Assembly (NCBI GenBank): GCA_902523635.1
Contig: CABZAE010000001.1
Span: forward strand, 62,001 to 126,000
Direction: 5' to 3'
From: an uncultured Bacteroidota bacterium
Lineage (GTDB): Bacteria; Bacteroidota; Bacteroidia; Flavobacteriales; Flavobacteriaceae
DNA: 64,000 nt
In this document: positions 27,234-37,773 of the stretch, piece by piece
Layout: each line of letters starts with the position of its first letter
Numbering within the stretch: position 1 is the stretch's first letter
Program-made: the position numbers and the translations under genes
Notes under the pieces: model-generated
Seen by the model: only the letters and a program-made list of their open reading frames with translations
What the model was told of the DNA's origin: nothing
The model's database searches: none

Positions 27234-30182
27234 ATGCACAATAACGGATTAATTAAGTTTTTTGCTCTGTGTTTTGGATTAGTTAGTCTATATCAGATTT
27301 CATTTACATTCATAACATCTTCGGTTGAGGATAAGGCTGAGTCATATTCATTTAATGCAGTTTCTGAGAGTGAAATAAATTATTCTGAGAAGCGTCAAGA
27401 AGCATATACAAACTATCTAGACTCTATTGCTGATCAAACAATTTTTGGATTTACATCCTACAAAAGTGCAAAGTCAAAGGAGCTCAACAAAGGACTCGAT
27501 TTAAAAGGAGGAATAAACGTAATATTACAAATATCAGTTAAGGATATTTTGTTGGGATTGTCAGAAAACTCACGCGACGTAGTTTTTAACAGTGCATTAA
27601 TCAATGCAGACGAACTTCAAAAATCTTCAAACGATACTTACTTAGAGTCATTTTTTATCTCTTTCGACCAAGTGAAGGGAGATATTAAACTGGCATCTCC
27701 AGATATTTTTGCAAATCGAACGTTAAGTGACGACATCAATTTTGAAATGACAGATGATGAGGTTAAACCAATTTTGAAACAAAAAATAGATGAGTCAATT
27801 GTTTCGGCTTTCGAAGTTTTGAGAAAGAGGATTGATAAATTCGGAGTTACTCAGCCCAATATACAGAGACTAGGTAATTCTGGTCGTATCCTAGTGGAAT
27901 TGCCTGGAGCTAAGGATGTTGCAAGAGTTAAAAATTTGTTACAAAGTACCGCTCAACTTGAATTTTGGTTCACTGAAAAAAATGATGATTATCTGGCCTT
28001 TTTGTCCAGTGCAAATGAATTACTTAAAAGTAAATTCTCTAAAGATGATCAAACTGAAATTGAAAGTAAATCCAAAATTGATGATTTACTTGCCGATGTC
28101 CAAGCAAATGATTCGATTGCTCCACTGGAAAATAATCCATTGTTTGATATTATTGTTGGAACTGGATATCAGGGTGGGCCAGTAATAGCCCAATTTTTAG
28201 AAAAGGACCAATCCAAAGTCGAGGAGTATTTATCTTTTCCAGAAATAAGACAATTATTACCAAATGAAAAAAGGTATACTAAATTTTTATTTGGGAAACC
28301 AGATCCTAATACCAACATAGTTGATTTATATGTTATTAAAGCAAACCGTGATAACGAACCTCCTCTCGGTGGAAGTGTTGTTGTTGATGCAAGTCAGAGT
28401 TATGATCAGATAGGATCTCCTGCAGTTTCAATGCAAATGAACGGGAAAGGAGCAAGAAAATGGGAGGAAATGACTGGGGTTGCCTACCAGGAAAAGGGTA
28501 ATATTGCAATTGTTCTTGATGATATCGTTTATTCAGCACCGACTGTGTCAAAAGGAGCTATTTCTGGTGGAAGATCAGAGATTTCGGGGCAATTTAGTTT
28601 GAACGAGGCAATTGATTTAGCAAACGTTCTAAGAGCTGGTAAGTTGCCAGCCTCTGCTGAAATTATACAATCAGAAATTGTTGGACCTTCACTTGGTCAG
28701 GAATCGATTGAGAGAGGAGTAAATTCTTTTGCAATTGCGCTATTAATGGTTTTGATTTGGATGACTTTTTATTACGGTATGGCTGGTTTATTTGCTGATG
28801 TTGCTTTAGTATTAAATATAGTATTGATCTTTGGTATTTTAGCAGGTCTTGGTGCGGTTTTAACCTTGCCAGGTATTGCTGGTATTGTATTGACTATTGG
28901 TATGTCTGTCGATGCAAATGTTCTGATTTTTGAAAGGATAAGAGAGGAGTTTGTAAAAGGTAAAGGACTAAAGCAGTCTGTCAGTGATGGTTTCAGTAGT
29001 GCTTTGTCGTCCATTCTAGATGCTAACATAACAACTGGATTGACTGCTCTCATCCTCTTTATTTTTGGTTCAGGTCCAATTAAAGGATTTGCTACAACTC
29101 TATTGATCGGAATTGCAACATCTCTTTTCACAGCTATTTTCATAACTAGAATGCTGGTTGAAGCAAGGATTAAAAAATCTAAAACTTTGGATTTTTCCAC
29201 AAAACCAACTAAAAATTTATTTAAAAATCTCGGCATATTTTTCTTAGAAAAAAGAAAAATTGCATACATGTTTTCACTATCATTACTAACTATTGGGGTT
29301 TTCTCTTTATTTAGTAAAGGATTAAATCAGGGTGTAGACTTTGTTGGTGGAAGATCATATACAGTTCGTTTTGATAACAACGTAAATCAAAGTCAAATAC
29401 AATCACAACTTTCAACTGTTCTTGGAAGCGCAGAAGCTAAAACTTTTGGATCAGATAATCAGTTGAAGATTACAACAAACTACAAAGTTGATGTTGAAGG
29501 AACTCAGGTTGACAATGAAATTCAAGAAATTCTGTACAACTCTTTGAAATCTGAATTACCTAGTGATTTAACATATGATGATTTTGTAAATGGATCTGAA
29601 GATAAACAAGTCGGTATAATGTCTTCTATAAAAGTGGGTCCCACGATAGCTGATGATATTAAAAAGAATTCATTTTTTGCAATTATAGGCTCGTTAATTG
29701 TTGTTTTTTTGTACATATTAGTTAGATTTCGAAACTGGCAATATTCGTTAGGAGCTGTTGCAGCTGTGTTTCATGACGTTTTAGTTGTTTTAGGTGTATT
29801 TTCTTTGACATACTCATTCATGCCTTTCAATATGGAAATAAATCAGGCTTTTATTGCAGCAATACTTACAGTTATTGGATACTCACTAAATGATACAGTT
29901 GTGGTTTTTGATAGGATTAGGGAGTTTAGAAATATCAACAAGTCTTGGAACTTTGACAAAACTGTTAATGTTGCTTTAAATTCCACATTAAGTCGTACAC
30001 TTAACACCTCTTTTACAACTCTTGTTGTCTTGATATCAATTTTTGTTTTCGGTGGGGAATCAATTCAAGGCTTCATGTTCGCATTAATAATAGGAGTAAT
30101 GATTGGAACTTACTCATCGGTTTTCATAGCAACTCCCGTTATGTTTGACACTCTTAGAAAATCTTTGGTTGGTAAATCTTAA
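27234..30182 (+). CDS. secDF: Fused protein-export membrane protein SecDF
   Basis: A 982-residue fusion of SecD (about 1-650) and SecF (about 660-982) that uses the proton gradient to pull exported proteins from the Sec channel. SecD marks include LDLKGGINVILQIS, FEVLRKRIDKFGVTQPNIQR and the membrane block GMSVDANVLIFERIREE. SecF marks include GVDFVGGRSYTVRF and VIGYSLNDTVVVFDRIREFR. Twelve membrane helices are expected. Fusion of SecD and SecF is normal in Bacteroidota. Its stop codon shares TTAA with the stop of the convergent lgt gene. Confidence 0.97.
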   Translation: MHNNGLIKFFALCFGLVSLYQISFTFITSSVEDKAESYSFNAVSESEINYSEKRQEAYTNYLDSIADQTIFGFTSYKSAKSKELNKGLDLKGGINVILQISVKDILLGLSENSRDVVFNSALINADELQKSSNDTYLESFFISFDQVKGDIKLASPDIFANRTLSDDINFEMTDDEVKPILKQKIDESIVSAFEVLRKRIDKFGVTQPNIQRLGNSGRILVELPGAKDVARVKNLLQSTAQLEFWFTEKNDDYLAFLSSANELLKSKFSKDDQTEIESKSKIDDLLADVQANDSIAPLENNPLFDIIVGTGYQGGPVIAQFLEKDQSKVEEYLSFPEIRQLLPNEKRYTKFLFGKPDPNTNIVDLYVIKANRDNEPPLGGSVVVDASQSYDQIGSPAVSMQMNGKGARKWEEMTGVAYQEKGNIAIVLDDIVYSAPTVSKGAISGGRSEISGQFSLNEAIDLANVLRAGKLPASAEIIQSEIVGPSLGQESIERGVNSFAIALLMVLIWMTFYYGMAGLFADVALVLNIVLIFGILAGLGAVLTLPGIAGIVLTIGMSVDANVLIFERIREEFVKGKGLKQSVSDGFSSALSSILDANITTGLTALILFIFGSGPIKGFATTLLIGIATSLFTAIFITRMLVEARIKKSKTLDFSTKPTKNLFKNLGIFFLEKRKIAYMFSLSLLTIGVFSLFSKGLNQGVDFVGGRSYTVRFDNNVNQSQIQSQLSTVLGSAEAKTFGSDNQLKITTNYKVDVEGTQVDNEIQEILYNSLKSELPSDLTYDDFVNGSEDKQVGIMSSIKVGPTIADDIKKNSFFAIIGSLIVVFLYILVRFRNWQYSLGAVAAVFHDVLVVLGVFSLTYSFMPFNMEINQAFIAAILTVIGYSLNDTVVVFDRIREFRNINKSWNFDKTVNVALNSTLSRTLNTSFTTLVVLISIFVFGGESIQGFMFALIIGVMIGTYSSVFIATPVMFDTLRKSLVGKS

Positions 30183-31033
30183 TTAAGTTTTTTAGATCTA
30201 AGCATTAAAATAAAACCTAAAATTATAAATGGAATGCTTAGCCACTGACCAGTTGATAAAACTCCAAGATAACTTTCTATATTTCCACCTTGACTTTCTT
30301 TAACAAATTCAACCAGAACTCTAATTGAAAAAAGACAAATTAGAAAGAGTCCAAAAATAAAGCCTTTTTTATCCTTTAAATTTGTATTCCAATAGATATA
30401 TCTTAGTAATATAAATAGTATAAGATATCCAAATGCCTCATAAAGTTGAGCTGGGTGTCTGGGATATATTTCCCCTCTATTAGAAAAAATTATTCCAAAA
30501 CTACTTCCAGTGTAATTTCCAACGATTTCAGAATTAAAAAAATTTCCGATTCTAACGAACATACCTCCGACAGAAATTGGAATAACAATTCTATCAAAAA
30601 TCCATAAAACTGAATTGAATTTAAACTTGTGTTTATATAAAAACATAGCACTTATAATTCCAATTGTTGCTCCATGACTTGCTAAACCTCTAAAACCCAC
30701 AAATTTGAAACCCTCAATTATTCCGAAAAATAGAGAGGAGTCTGGATCTTTTTTAATTGGAAGAAAAATCTCAATTAAATTATTTTGGAAATAATCCCAA
30801 TTGTAAAAAAACACTTCACCTAATCGTGCACCAACTAAAGTTCCGAAAACAACATATATGAATAATGGTTCAACCAAATCAATAGATTTGTTTTCATTAA
30901 TAAAGATTTTTTTGATTATATAATAACCTAGGGTGAATGCTACTATAAACATTATGCTGTACCAATGTATAGCAAGTGGTCCTATTTTGAAAAAAATTTC
31001 ATTTGGCGCCCAGTCTATTTTAAAATAAATCAT
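30179..31033 (-). CDS. lgt: Prolipoprotein diacylglyceryl transferase
   Basis: A 284-residue inner-membrane enzyme with seven hydrophobic segments. It transfers diacylglycerol from phosphatidylglycerol to the lipobox Cys of lipoprotein precursors. The conserved blocks are GARLGEVFFYNWDYF, GFRGLASHGATIGI, the Lgt signature RIGNFFNSEIVG, and YPRHPAQLYEAFGYL. It matures the many lipoproteins in this window (SusD, sulfatases, azurin, GH18). It lies last in the folE-cysS-yidD-lgt run on the minus strand. Confidence 0.96.
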   Translation of the reverse strand: MIYFKIDWAPNEIFFKIGPLAIHWYSIMFIVAFTLGYYIIKKIFINENKSIDLVEPLFIYVVFGTLVGARLGEVFFYNWDYFQNNLIEIFLPIKKDPDSSLFFGIIEGFKFVGFRGLASHGATIGIISAMFLYKHKFKFNSVLWIFDRIVIPISVGGMFVRIGNFFNSEIVGNYTGSSFGIIFSNRGEIYPRHPAQLYEAFGYLILFILLRYIYWNTNLKDKKGFIFGLFLICLFSIRVLVEFVKESQGGNIESYLGVLSTGQWLSIPFIILGFILMLRSKKLN

Positions 31034-31056
31034 TTTGAAATATTATAGTTTAAAGA

Positions 31057-31278
31057 TTATGGAACTGGATCATAACCACCACTTTTCCAAATCGGATGAC
31101 ATTTCACAATTCTCTTTAAAGATAGTTTTAAACCTTTAAATAATCCGTATTTCTTTAGGCTTAATTTGGAGTATTCCGAGCATGTTGGACTAAATCTGCA
31201 TGTTGCTGGAAAAAAAGGAGATATAAATATTTGATAAATTTTAATTATTACTAAAAAAGGATAAATAAGAATCTTCAT
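31057..31278 (-). CDS. yidD: Membrane protein insertion efficiency factor YidD
   Basis: A 73-residue protein of the YidD (UPF0161) family. It has an amphipathic N-terminus ([19 protein letters not shown]), the conserved [24 protein letters not shown] block with two of its three Cys, and [14 protein letters not shown]. It assists YidC-dependent membrane insertion. Its ATG overlaps the cysS stop by one base (TAATG), indicating translational coupling. In many bacteria it sits by rnpA-yidC instead; here it is between cysS and lgt. Confidence 0.95.
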   Translation of the reverse strand: MKILIYPFLVIIKIYQIFISPFFPATCRFSPTCSEYSKLSLKKYGLFKGLKLSLKRIVKCHPIWKSGGYDPVP

Positions 31279-32762
31279 TAATCTATATAATTGTAGGAGG
31301 AGTCATCTTTATTATCATTTAATTTTATTCCAATTTCTAATAACTTATTTCTGATATCATCTGAAAGATTAAAGTCGTTATTTTGTCTAGCTTGGTTTCG
31401 TAAATTAATTAAAATTTTGACAAGATTGTCTTCATTGGATTTTTTTTCAAGCTCAGTTTGATCTATTTTAAAGCCTAATATGTCAAAAAGAAAAACTTTT
31501 AGTGTTTTTTCAATTAAAATTTTGTCATTTTTATTTAGATTTTTAAATCCTAAATAAACACTTTTTATGAATTTTGAGCATTCAAATAATTCCGATATTA
31601 GAACAGGTGTATTAAAATCATCGTTCATAGTTTGGTAACATCTATCAACCCATTCTTTTATTTCAAATTCAGAATTTTTATCATTACAAGGCAAATCTTT
31701 GATAAGCTTATATGAATCAATTAATTTTTTAAAACCTTTTTCTGCAGCATGAAGTGCATTATCGCTTAAATCTAAAATATTTCTGTAATGTGCTTGGTAC
31801 ATGAAAAATTTCAGCGTCATTGGAGAAAAACTTTTTGAAAAAGTTTTATTTGAACCTTCAAAAATTTCATTTGGTAAGACGGAATTTCCTATGGATTTTG
31901 ACATTTTTTTTCCGTTTAAAGTAAGCATGTTTGTGTGTATCCAGTAGTTTGCGGGATTTTCTCCATAAACGGATTTTGATTGTGCAATTTCACAATCATG
32001 GTGTGGAAATTTCAAATCCATTCCACCTCCGTGGATATCAAATTTTTCACCTAAATATTTGTGACCCATAGCGGAGCATTCAATATGCCAGCCAGGAAAA
32101 CCAGATCCCCAAGGTGATGGCCATTTCATAATGTGAGAATCATTGGCCTTTTTCCAAAGTGCAAAATCTTGTGGATTCTTTTTTTCATCAGACCCTTTAA
32201 GTGATCGAGATTCATTTTTAATGTCATCAAAATTTCTATTGCTTAGTACCCCGTATTTATGGTCCTTTGAAAAATTCATTAAGTCAAAATATACTGAACC
32301 ATTTTTCACGTAAGCATACCCATTTTTAATTATTTTATTAATCATTTCAATTTGTTCAATAATGTGCCCTGTGGCTGTTGGCTCGATATTTGGCTTAAGT
32401 AAGTTGAAAGAATCTAAAATTGAATGAAATTCGTTAGTATACTTTTGAACAATTTCCATTGGTTCAATGTTTTCAATTTTTGCTCGTTTTGATATTTTAT
32501 CCTCTCCAGTATCATCATCATTTTCCATATGACCTACGTCAGTAATATTTCTAACATATCTAACTTTATACCCTAAGTGGGTTAAATATCTGCAAATTAC
32601 ATCAAAAGAAATAAAAGTTCTGCAGTTACCTAGATGAACAGTGTTGTATACTGTTGGGCCACAAACATACATACCAACAATATTCGGATTTAATGAATTA
32701 AAGGATTCTTTTTTTTTAGATAGGGAATTAAATATTCTTAGATCTTTCGGAGGCAAAGTCAT
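31278..32762 (-). CDS. cysS: Cysteinyl-tRNA synthetase
   Basis: A 494-residue class I aminoacyl-tRNA synthetase that charges tRNA-Cys. The N-terminal zinc-site and HIGH-like region reads [20 protein letters not shown] (HLGN as the HIGH variant). [18 protein letters not shown] and [14 protein letters not shown] contribute zinc ligands. The KMSKS loop is KKMSKSIGN. The C-terminal part is short and helical. All catalytic parts are intact and the length is normal for the family. It overlaps yidD by one base and starts 10 bp after folE. Confidence 0.97.
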   Translation of the reverse strand: MTLPPKDLRIFNSLSKKKESFNSLNPNIVGMYVCGPTVYNTVHLGNCRTFISFDVICRYLTHLGYKVRYVRNITDVGHMENDDDTGEDKISKRAKIENIEPMEIVQKYTNEFHSILDSFNLLKPNIEPTATGHIIEQIEMINKIIKNGYAYVKNGSVYFDLMNFSKDHKYGVLSNRNFDDIKNESRSLKGSDEKKNPQDFALWKKANDSHIMKWPSPWGSGFPGWHIECSAMGHKYLGEKFDIHGGGMDLKFPHHDCEIAQSKSVYGENPANYWIHTNMLTLNGKKMSKSIGNSVLPNEIFEGSNKTFSKSFSPMTLKFFMYQAHYRNILDLSDNALHAAEKGFKKLIDSYKLIKDLPCNDKNSEFEIKEWVDRCYQTMNDDFNTPVLISELFECSKFIKSVYLGFKNLNKNDKILIEKTLKVFLFDILGFKIDQTELEKKSNEDNLVKILINLRNQARQNNDFNLSDDIRNKLLEIGIKLNDNKDDSSYNYID

Positions 32763-32772
32763 GGTAAGATGA

Positions 32773-33444
32773 TTAACTATCTTTACGAATATAATCCAAA
32801 AATTCTCTTTTAATTAATTTGTCTTTGAATTTTCCCCCAAAATCGCCTGTGACTGTACTACAGTCTATGTGCCTGATTCCTCTTGAGTTAACGCACATGT
32901 GTTTTGCATCTATTATACAAGCAACGTCATCAGTTTTGAGTATTTTTTGTAATGCCTTTACAATTTGAATGTTTAACCTTTCTTGAACTTGTGGTCTTCT
33001 CGAATAATAATCAACAATTCTGTTCATTTTTGATAACCCTACAACTTCATCTTTTGCAAAGTATGCAACGTGGGCCTTTCCATAAATCGGAAGAAGATGA
33101 TGTTCACAAGTTGAAAAAACTGTAATATTTTTTTCAACCAACATTTCACCATACTTATATTTATTATCAAATGTGGAGCTGCTAGGAAGGTTTTTTGGAT
33201 TTAAACCTCCAAAAAGTTCTTTTACATAGGCTTTTGCAACTCTCAAAGGAGTACCCTTTAAACTATCATCTGTCATATCCATTCCTAATGTATCTAGAAT
33301 TTCCCTTACATTTTTTTCTATTTTAGAAATTTTTTCATCATCTGAAATTTCAAAAGCATCTTTTCTGAGAGGAGTCTCAATAGAATAGTTTTTATGGTCT
33401 TGATCTATTAACTCAAGATCTTCAAGAAATTTATTGTATTTCAT
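32773..33444 (-). CDS. folE: GTP cyclohydrolase I
   Basis: A 223-residue enzyme that opens the folate (and pterin) pathway by converting GTP to dihydroneopterin triphosphate. The zinc and catalytic motifs are complete: FSTCEHHLLPIYGKAHVAYF (Cys, His, His), VGLSKMNRIVDYYSRRPQVQ and the second Cys in KHMCVNSRGIRH. It matches the FolE type I family. folP, the later folate gene, lies at 44 kb, so the pathway is scattered. The N-terminal 40 residues are variable and acidic. Confidence 0.96.
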   Translation of the reverse strand: MKYNKFLEDLELIDQDHKNYSIETPLRKDAFEISDDEKISKIEKNVREILDTLGMDMTDDSLKGTPLRVAKAYVKELFGGLNPKNLPSSSTFDNKYKYGEMLVEKNITVFSTCEHHLLPIYGKAHVAYFAKDEVVGLSKMNRIVDYYSRRPQVQERLNIQIVKALQKILKTDDVACIIDAKHMCVNSRGIRHIDCSTVTGDFGGKFKDKLIKREFLDYIRKDS

Positions 33445-33462
33445 AATTAATTTAATCTGTTG

Positions 33463-33496
33463 CGAAGATAATTAAACAATAATTAAGTTTAACAAA
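33463..33496 (-). promoter_or_regulatory. Candidate promoter of the folE-cysS-yidD-lgt run
   Basis: On the minus strand TTTG (33496-33493), 22 bp, then TATCTTCG (33470-33463; one mismatch to TAnnTTTG) lie 18 bp before the folE ATG, in the 69-bp gap after the outer-membrane protein gene. Confidence 0.4.
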
Positions 33497-33513
33497 CTTT
33501 TTGTTTTAAATTC

Positions 33514-35028
33514 CTAAAATTTGAAAATAATAGAAAGATTGGTAAAATAATTATTAGATTTTATTTGAGATAGATCAGTCAAACCAGAATCAAAAAGTTG
33601 ATGAGTTTTATTATTTTCGAATTTTGAATAAGAAATATTTAAAAGGGTTTCACCAAAATCATATCCCAAACCAAGTGACATAGATTTACTTGTATTATAG
33701 AAATTATTTTTTTTGTAAGGGTCTTTCATTTGGCTGTACCCTGTCCTAAGGCTTAACTGATTAAGCCTTAATTCCCCACCAACTCTGATGTTTATAGTAT
33801 TGCTTAATTCATTACCAATTTTACTGTTTTTTATTGAAAAGTCTCTTGTGGGTTTAAGTTTTATGTTGGAATAATCAACACTTATAACATCTAAACTGAT
33901 CAAACCAATTTTTCCAAATATTATTGCAGCACTAGTGGTAAGTTTTGAGGGTGTTTTAAGTGTATATCTTGGGTATGAATTTAGTATTCTAGGATCTATC
34001 TTATCAATGTAATTTAAACCATTGGAATCAGTTGATTTCGTTTCCAGTGATTGAAATGTTTCATCCCAGAGTCTGTACCAAGTAGGAGAGTCATAAGTAA
34101 GGCCAAGTCTAAGTTTATTAAATTTTGCAATACCTCCAAGTTGAAAGGAAAATCCTTCACCACCAGTAACTATACTATTTTCAAATGTAATTTCATTTAT
34201 TGGTGAGTTAACTGAGAAATTACTTTCTTTATGAATTGTGTAAGTTTCTGAACGAATTTCGTGAGTATTTATATTTAGTCCGAAATAATAGTCTTCTTTG
34301 AATTGCATTGAAATATTCAAATTATATTTTGTGTTAACCCCCTTGCTTTCAAGAATATGTCTTTGATCAACCCCACTATCGTACCTTGCTTGTGAAACAA
34401 ATGAATTGGTATTTACATCAAAATTTAATAAATAAGCTTGATAAGCTAAAAAGGCTTGTTGAGCTGAATAACCATAATTTTGTCCAAGGAATTTGTAAAC
34501 ACCTGAAACAGTTTCATTGTTACCCACACTCAAATCATCTGCATTGAATCCGTTGGAATTATTTAAAAAGAATTTATCGATCGAATTTATAGTGTTTTTA
34601 CCTCGAATTTCGATAAAATCATCATATGAATTATTAGTTTGTGCATTGATCGAGAATGATAATTTTTTTATTTTTCCCTCTCCATAATTTTTAAGTAACC
34701 AAACACCACCACCCTGGTTAAAGCTGAACTTGGAGTTATTTGTTGCAGCTGGATTACCAAAAAAAATTGAGTTGTTGGATTTTTTTTGAGTTGCTAATGT
34801 AAATCCATATTCGTTGTCATTAAAAACTGAGCTACTAGCTGGGTTGATATTTATAGCAGAAAGATCACCGCCTAAAGCACCGAATGCTCCTCCCATGGCT
34901 TCGAACCTTGCAGTTCCATTAGGATTATCAATCGAATAATTTAAAAGTTCTTGAATAGTTTGTGAACTGGAATAACTACCACAAAAGAAAAGCAGTATGA
35001 TTATCGAACTTTTTTTGAACATCTCCAA
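33514..35028 (-). CDS. Outer-membrane beta-barrel protein, OmpP1/FadL-like
   Basis: A 504-residue protein with a signal peptide (about 1-22, ending SSSQ). The N-terminal block GTARFEAMGGAFGALGGDLS followed by ININPASSSVF is typical of the flavobacterial OmpP1/FadL/TodX-like group, sometimes labelled hemin receptor. The rest alternates as beta strands, ends NLSIIFKF, and has a C-terminal Phe. FadL proteins move hydrophobic compounds across the outer membrane, but no substrate is shown here. A start two codons later (MFKKSS) is possible. It follows the Tyr/Ser-rich lipoprotein after 2 bp, so the two are co-translated. Confidence 0.82.
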   Translation of the reverse strand: MEMFKKSSIIILLFFCGSYSSSQTIQELLNYSIDNPNGTARFEAMGGAFGALGGDLSAININPASSSVFNDNEYGFTLATQKKSNNSIFFGNPAATNNSKFSFNQGGGVWLLKNYGEGKIKKLSFSINAQTNNSYDDFIEIRGKNTINSIDKFFLNNSNGFNADDLSVGNNETVSGVYKFLGQNYGYSAQQAFLAYQAYLLNFDVNTNSFVSQARYDSGVDQRHILESKGVNTKYNLNISMQFKEDYYFGLNINTHEIRSETYTIHKESNFSVNSPINEITFENSIVTGGEGFSFQLGGIAKFNKLRLGLTYDSPTWYRLWDETFQSLETKSTDSNGLNYIDKIDPRILNSYPRYTLKTPSKLTTSAAIIFGKIGLISLDVISVDYSNIKLKPTRDFSIKNSKIGNELSNTINIRVGGELRLNQLSLRTGYSQMKDPYKKNNFYNTSKSMSLGLGYDFGETLLNISYSKFENNKTHQLFDSGLTDLSQIKSNNYFTNLSIIFKF

Positions 35029-35030
35029 TT

Positions 35031-36191
35031 TTATCTTGGACTTCTAGATCTGCTCGAGCTACTTCCAGAACTTGTGGAACCGCTTGAGCCAGAACTTCTG
35101 ATACTTGACCTTCCCATCGATGAAGATGAGGGAGAGTAAGTTGATCTGCGCGTTGATGAATTATTTGACCGAACAGGAACAGTATAAGATCTGCCAGATG
35201 GGTTACCATTATTAGTTGATTTGTTATAATAATTCAGATTTCTGTTCCCATTACCATACCTGCTAAGTTGAAAGTTATTTGAGCTACGGGAGTTGCTTGA
35301 TTTTATTGAATTAGAATTTGAGGAATTACCAACATTATTTGAACCACTACCAAGGTCAATGTCTCTATTTCTCACATTATTATCGTAATCTCTAGCCTGA
35401 TAACTAGATCTTAATCCATTTCCATTTATGGAATAATACAATCTGTTGATATTACGTCTGTTTTTTTCATCATTATCAACAGATTTTTTAGAACTGCTAT
35501 TTCGTCCGACATTATTATTGACAACGCTGTTACTATTGATTCTACTTGAACTAAATCCTGAGGCGTTAGAACCAGATGACCCTCTTCTTCCGTTCATAAA
35601 TGCAACAGTGCTGGGATCATATAACTGATGACCATAATAATAAGGATTGCCATATGGGTGCCTGTAATAATAACTGTAAAACCATGGTCTATACATAAAA
35701 TTTCTGTATCCATATCTGCCATAAGGAAAATAATTCCATGAATAAAAAGGGCTGTAATATGGGTAGTAATAGGGATCATACCAAGACCCCATGTAGTATG
35801 GTCTGTGAAAGTTGGACCAGTAGAAAGCGTGGTCGGGATAGAAACTGTTATTAATGAAATTTATTGAACCTGGATTGTCTCCCCAAGAACCATTACTTTT
35901 TTTGTACTCTATATTAGTGTCTACGTAAGCACTTGAGTATGAATCTATATCAGTTATAATACTGTCATTAGGATTATTTGTAACACCCAATTGTTGTGCT
36001 TTTTGATCGAAATAGTTTTTGTAATATAATCCATTTTGATTACTCGTATTTTGGGTGTCGGAACCATATATACCGTCACTATTATTGTAATTATATGAGC
36101 TAAAAGGACCACAACTTAAAAAAGCTAATGAACTAAATAAAAGAACTAATTTTGGCTGAAGTTTTAAAAATTTATTGATTATTTTTTTCAT
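35031..36191 (-). CDS. Low-complexity Tyr- and Ser/Asn-rich lipoprotein
   Basis: A 386-residue protein with a lipoprotein signal (FLSCGPF, Cys27). Residues about 120-195 are extremely aromatic (Tyr, Phe, Trp, Pro, His), for example YDPYYYPYYSPFYSWNYFPY. Residues about 200-386 are Ser, Asn, Arg and Gly rich with almost no hydrophobic residues, ending SGSSSSRSRSPR. It has no recognised domain. Similar proteins occur beside the FadL-like outer-membrane gene in flavobacteria and were sometimes misnamed vitellogenin. A surface-exposed or envelope-structural role is a guess. It is co-transcribed with the downstream barrel protein. Confidence 0.75.
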   Translation of the reverse strand: MKKIINKFLKLQPKLVLLFSSLAFLSCGPFSSYNYNNSDGIYGSDTQNTSNQNGLYYKNYFDQKAQQLGVTNNPNDSIITDIDSYSSAYVDTNIEYKKSNGSWGDNPGSINFINNSFYPDHAFYWSNFHRPYYMGSWYDPYYYPYYSPFYSWNYFPYGRYGYRNFMYRPWFYSYYYRHPYGNPYYYGHQLYDPSTVAFMNGRRGSSGSNASGFSSSRINSNSVVNNNVGRNSSSKKSVDNDEKNRRNINRLYYSINGNGLRSSYQARDYDNNVRNRDIDLGSGSNNVGNSSNSNSIKSSNSRSSNNFQLSRYGNGNRNLNYYNKSTNNGNPSGRSYTVPVRSNNSSTRRSTYSPSSSSMGRSSIRSSGSSGSTSSGSSSSRSRSPR

Positions 36192-36223
36192 TTGATGAAA
36201 GGTTTAAATTAAAATTTAAAACT

Positions 36224-36231
36224 TAATTTTG
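36224..36231 (+). promoter_or_regulatory. Candidate -7 box of the proS promoter
   Basis: TAATTTTG matches TAnnTTTG 37 bp before the proS ATG in the 77-bp divergent gap. A TTTA at 36203-36206 is a weak -33 candidate at 17 bp. Confidence 0.35.
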
Positions 36232-36268
36232 TCTATACATATATAAACAATTATTATGCCAAAAACAA

Positions 36269-37747
36269 ATGAGTAAAAAACTTACAAACAGAAAAACTGA
36301 TTATTCAAAGTGGTATAATGAATTGGTCGTTAAAGCTGATTTGGCTGAAAATTCGTCCGTTAGAGGTTGTATGGTTATCAAACCATATGGATTTGCGATT
36401 TGGGAAAAAATGAAAAGTCAGCTAGATAAAATGTTCAAAGATACAGGACATCAAAATGCATACTTTCCTTTATTTGTTCCAAAAAGTTTGTTTGAGGCTG
36501 AAGAAAAAAATGCCGAGGGTTTTGCTAAAGAATGTGCAGTTGTAACTCACTACAGACTAAAAAATGATGTAAAAAATCCTGGAAAACTTAAAGTCGATGA
36601 GGAAGCGAAATTGGAGGAGGAGCTTATCGTAAGACCAACAAGTGAAGCTATTATTTGGAAAACATACAAAAACTGGATTCAGTCATACAGAGATTTACCA
36701 ATTCTTATCAATCAATGGGCAAACGTAGTAAGATGGGAAATGAGAACACGTCTTTTTTTAAGAACTTCAGAGTTCTTATGGCAAGAGGGACATACAGCTC
36801 ATGAAACCAAAGCAGAAGCTTTGGATGAGGCAATGATGATTAACAATATTTATGCAGATTTTTCTGAAAACTTTTTGTGTATCCCAGTAATAAAAGGGTC
36901 AAAATCAGATAGTGAAAAATTTGCTGGTGCCGAGGAAACATATTGTATTGAAGCCCTAATGCAAGACGGTAAAGCACTACAAGCCGGTACGTCACATTTC
37001 TTAGGCCAAAATTTTGCAAAAGCATTTGATGTTCAATATGCAAATAGAGATGGAAAATTAGATTATGTTTGGGCAACATCTTGGGGTGTCTCAACACGAT
37101 TGATGGGTGCATTAGTTATGACACATGGTGATGACAATGGCTTGGTCCTGCCCCCAGATCTTGCACCATATCAAGTGGTTTTTATTCCAATCTTCAAATC
37201 TCCAGCAGATTTAGAAAAAATTATAAATTACATTGAACCAACTATTCAAGAATTTTCTAAAAACAACATCAGTTTTCATATTGACAAAAGGGATTCTTTC
37301 AAACCTGGTTTCAAGTTTAACGAATACGAGATGAAGGGAGTTCCAATAAGGATAGCTGTAGGTCAAAAAGATATAGAGAATTCTACTATGGAAATTTTTC
37401 GTAGAGATAAAATGGAGAAAAAAACGATAGAATTAGGGACTGTTTCATCTAAAGTTGAAGAATTGTTAATTGATATTCAAAAAAATATTTTTTCTAAGGC
37501 ATTAAAATTTAGAAATGATAATATTAGACAAGCTGAAAATTATGAAGATTTTAAAAATATTATCGAAACCCATGGTGGATTTGTTTCTGCGCATTGGGAT
37601 GGAACCATAGAAACAGAGGATAAGATAAAAAAAGAAACCAAAGCAACTATAAGATGTATTCCTTTCGAAAAATCCTCAGAACCTGGAAATTGCATGATAT
37701 CAGGAAAATTATCCAAACAACGAGTAATATTTGCTAAGGCATATTGA
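36269..37747 (+). CDS. proS: Prolyl-tRNA synthetase, archaeal/eukaryote-type
   Basis: A 492-residue class II synthetase. It begins with [20 protein letters not shown], which marks the archaeal/eukaryote-like ProS (about 480-500 residues) rather than the longer bacterial form with an editing insert. Motif 2 is [20 protein letters not shown]; motif 1 region is [19 protein letters not shown]. The C-terminal anticodon and zinc-like domain ends RVIFAKAY, with a C-terminal Tyr as usual for this type. The INSERT editing domain is absent, so Ala-tRNA-Pro editing would need a separate protein. This type is normal in Bacteroidota. Confidence 0.96.
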   Translation: MSKKLTNRKTDYSKWYNELVVKADLAENSSVRGCMVIKPYGFAIWEKMKSQLDKMFKDTGHQNAYFPLFVPKSLFEAEEKNAEGFAKECAVVTHYRLKNDVKNPGKLKVDEEAKLEEELIVRPTSEAIIWKTYKNWIQSYRDLPILINQWANVVRWEMRTRLFLRTSEFLWQEGHTAHETKAEALDEAMMINNIYADFSENFLCIPVIKGSKSDSEKFAGAEETYCIEALMQDGKALQAGTSHFLGQNFAKAFDVQYANRDGKLDYVWATSWGVSTRLMGALVMTHGDDNGLVLPPDLAPYQVVFIPIFKSPADLEKIINYIEPTIQEFSKNNISFHIDKRDSFKPGFKFNEYEMKGVPIRIAVGQKDIENSTMEIFRRDKMEKKTIELGTVSSKVEELLIDIQKNIFSKALKFRNDNIRQAENYEDFKNIIETHGGFVSAHWDGTIETEDKIKKETKATIRCIPFEKSSEPGNCMISGKLSKQRVIFAKAY

Positions 37748-37773
37748 GCTACTCTTAATAATTGAGATTTAGT

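Noticed and set aside
28772-29269. A 165-codon open frame on the minus strand inside secDF
   Set aside because: It mirrors the hydrophobic SecD membrane region; it has no family resemblance and secDF is intact on the other strand.
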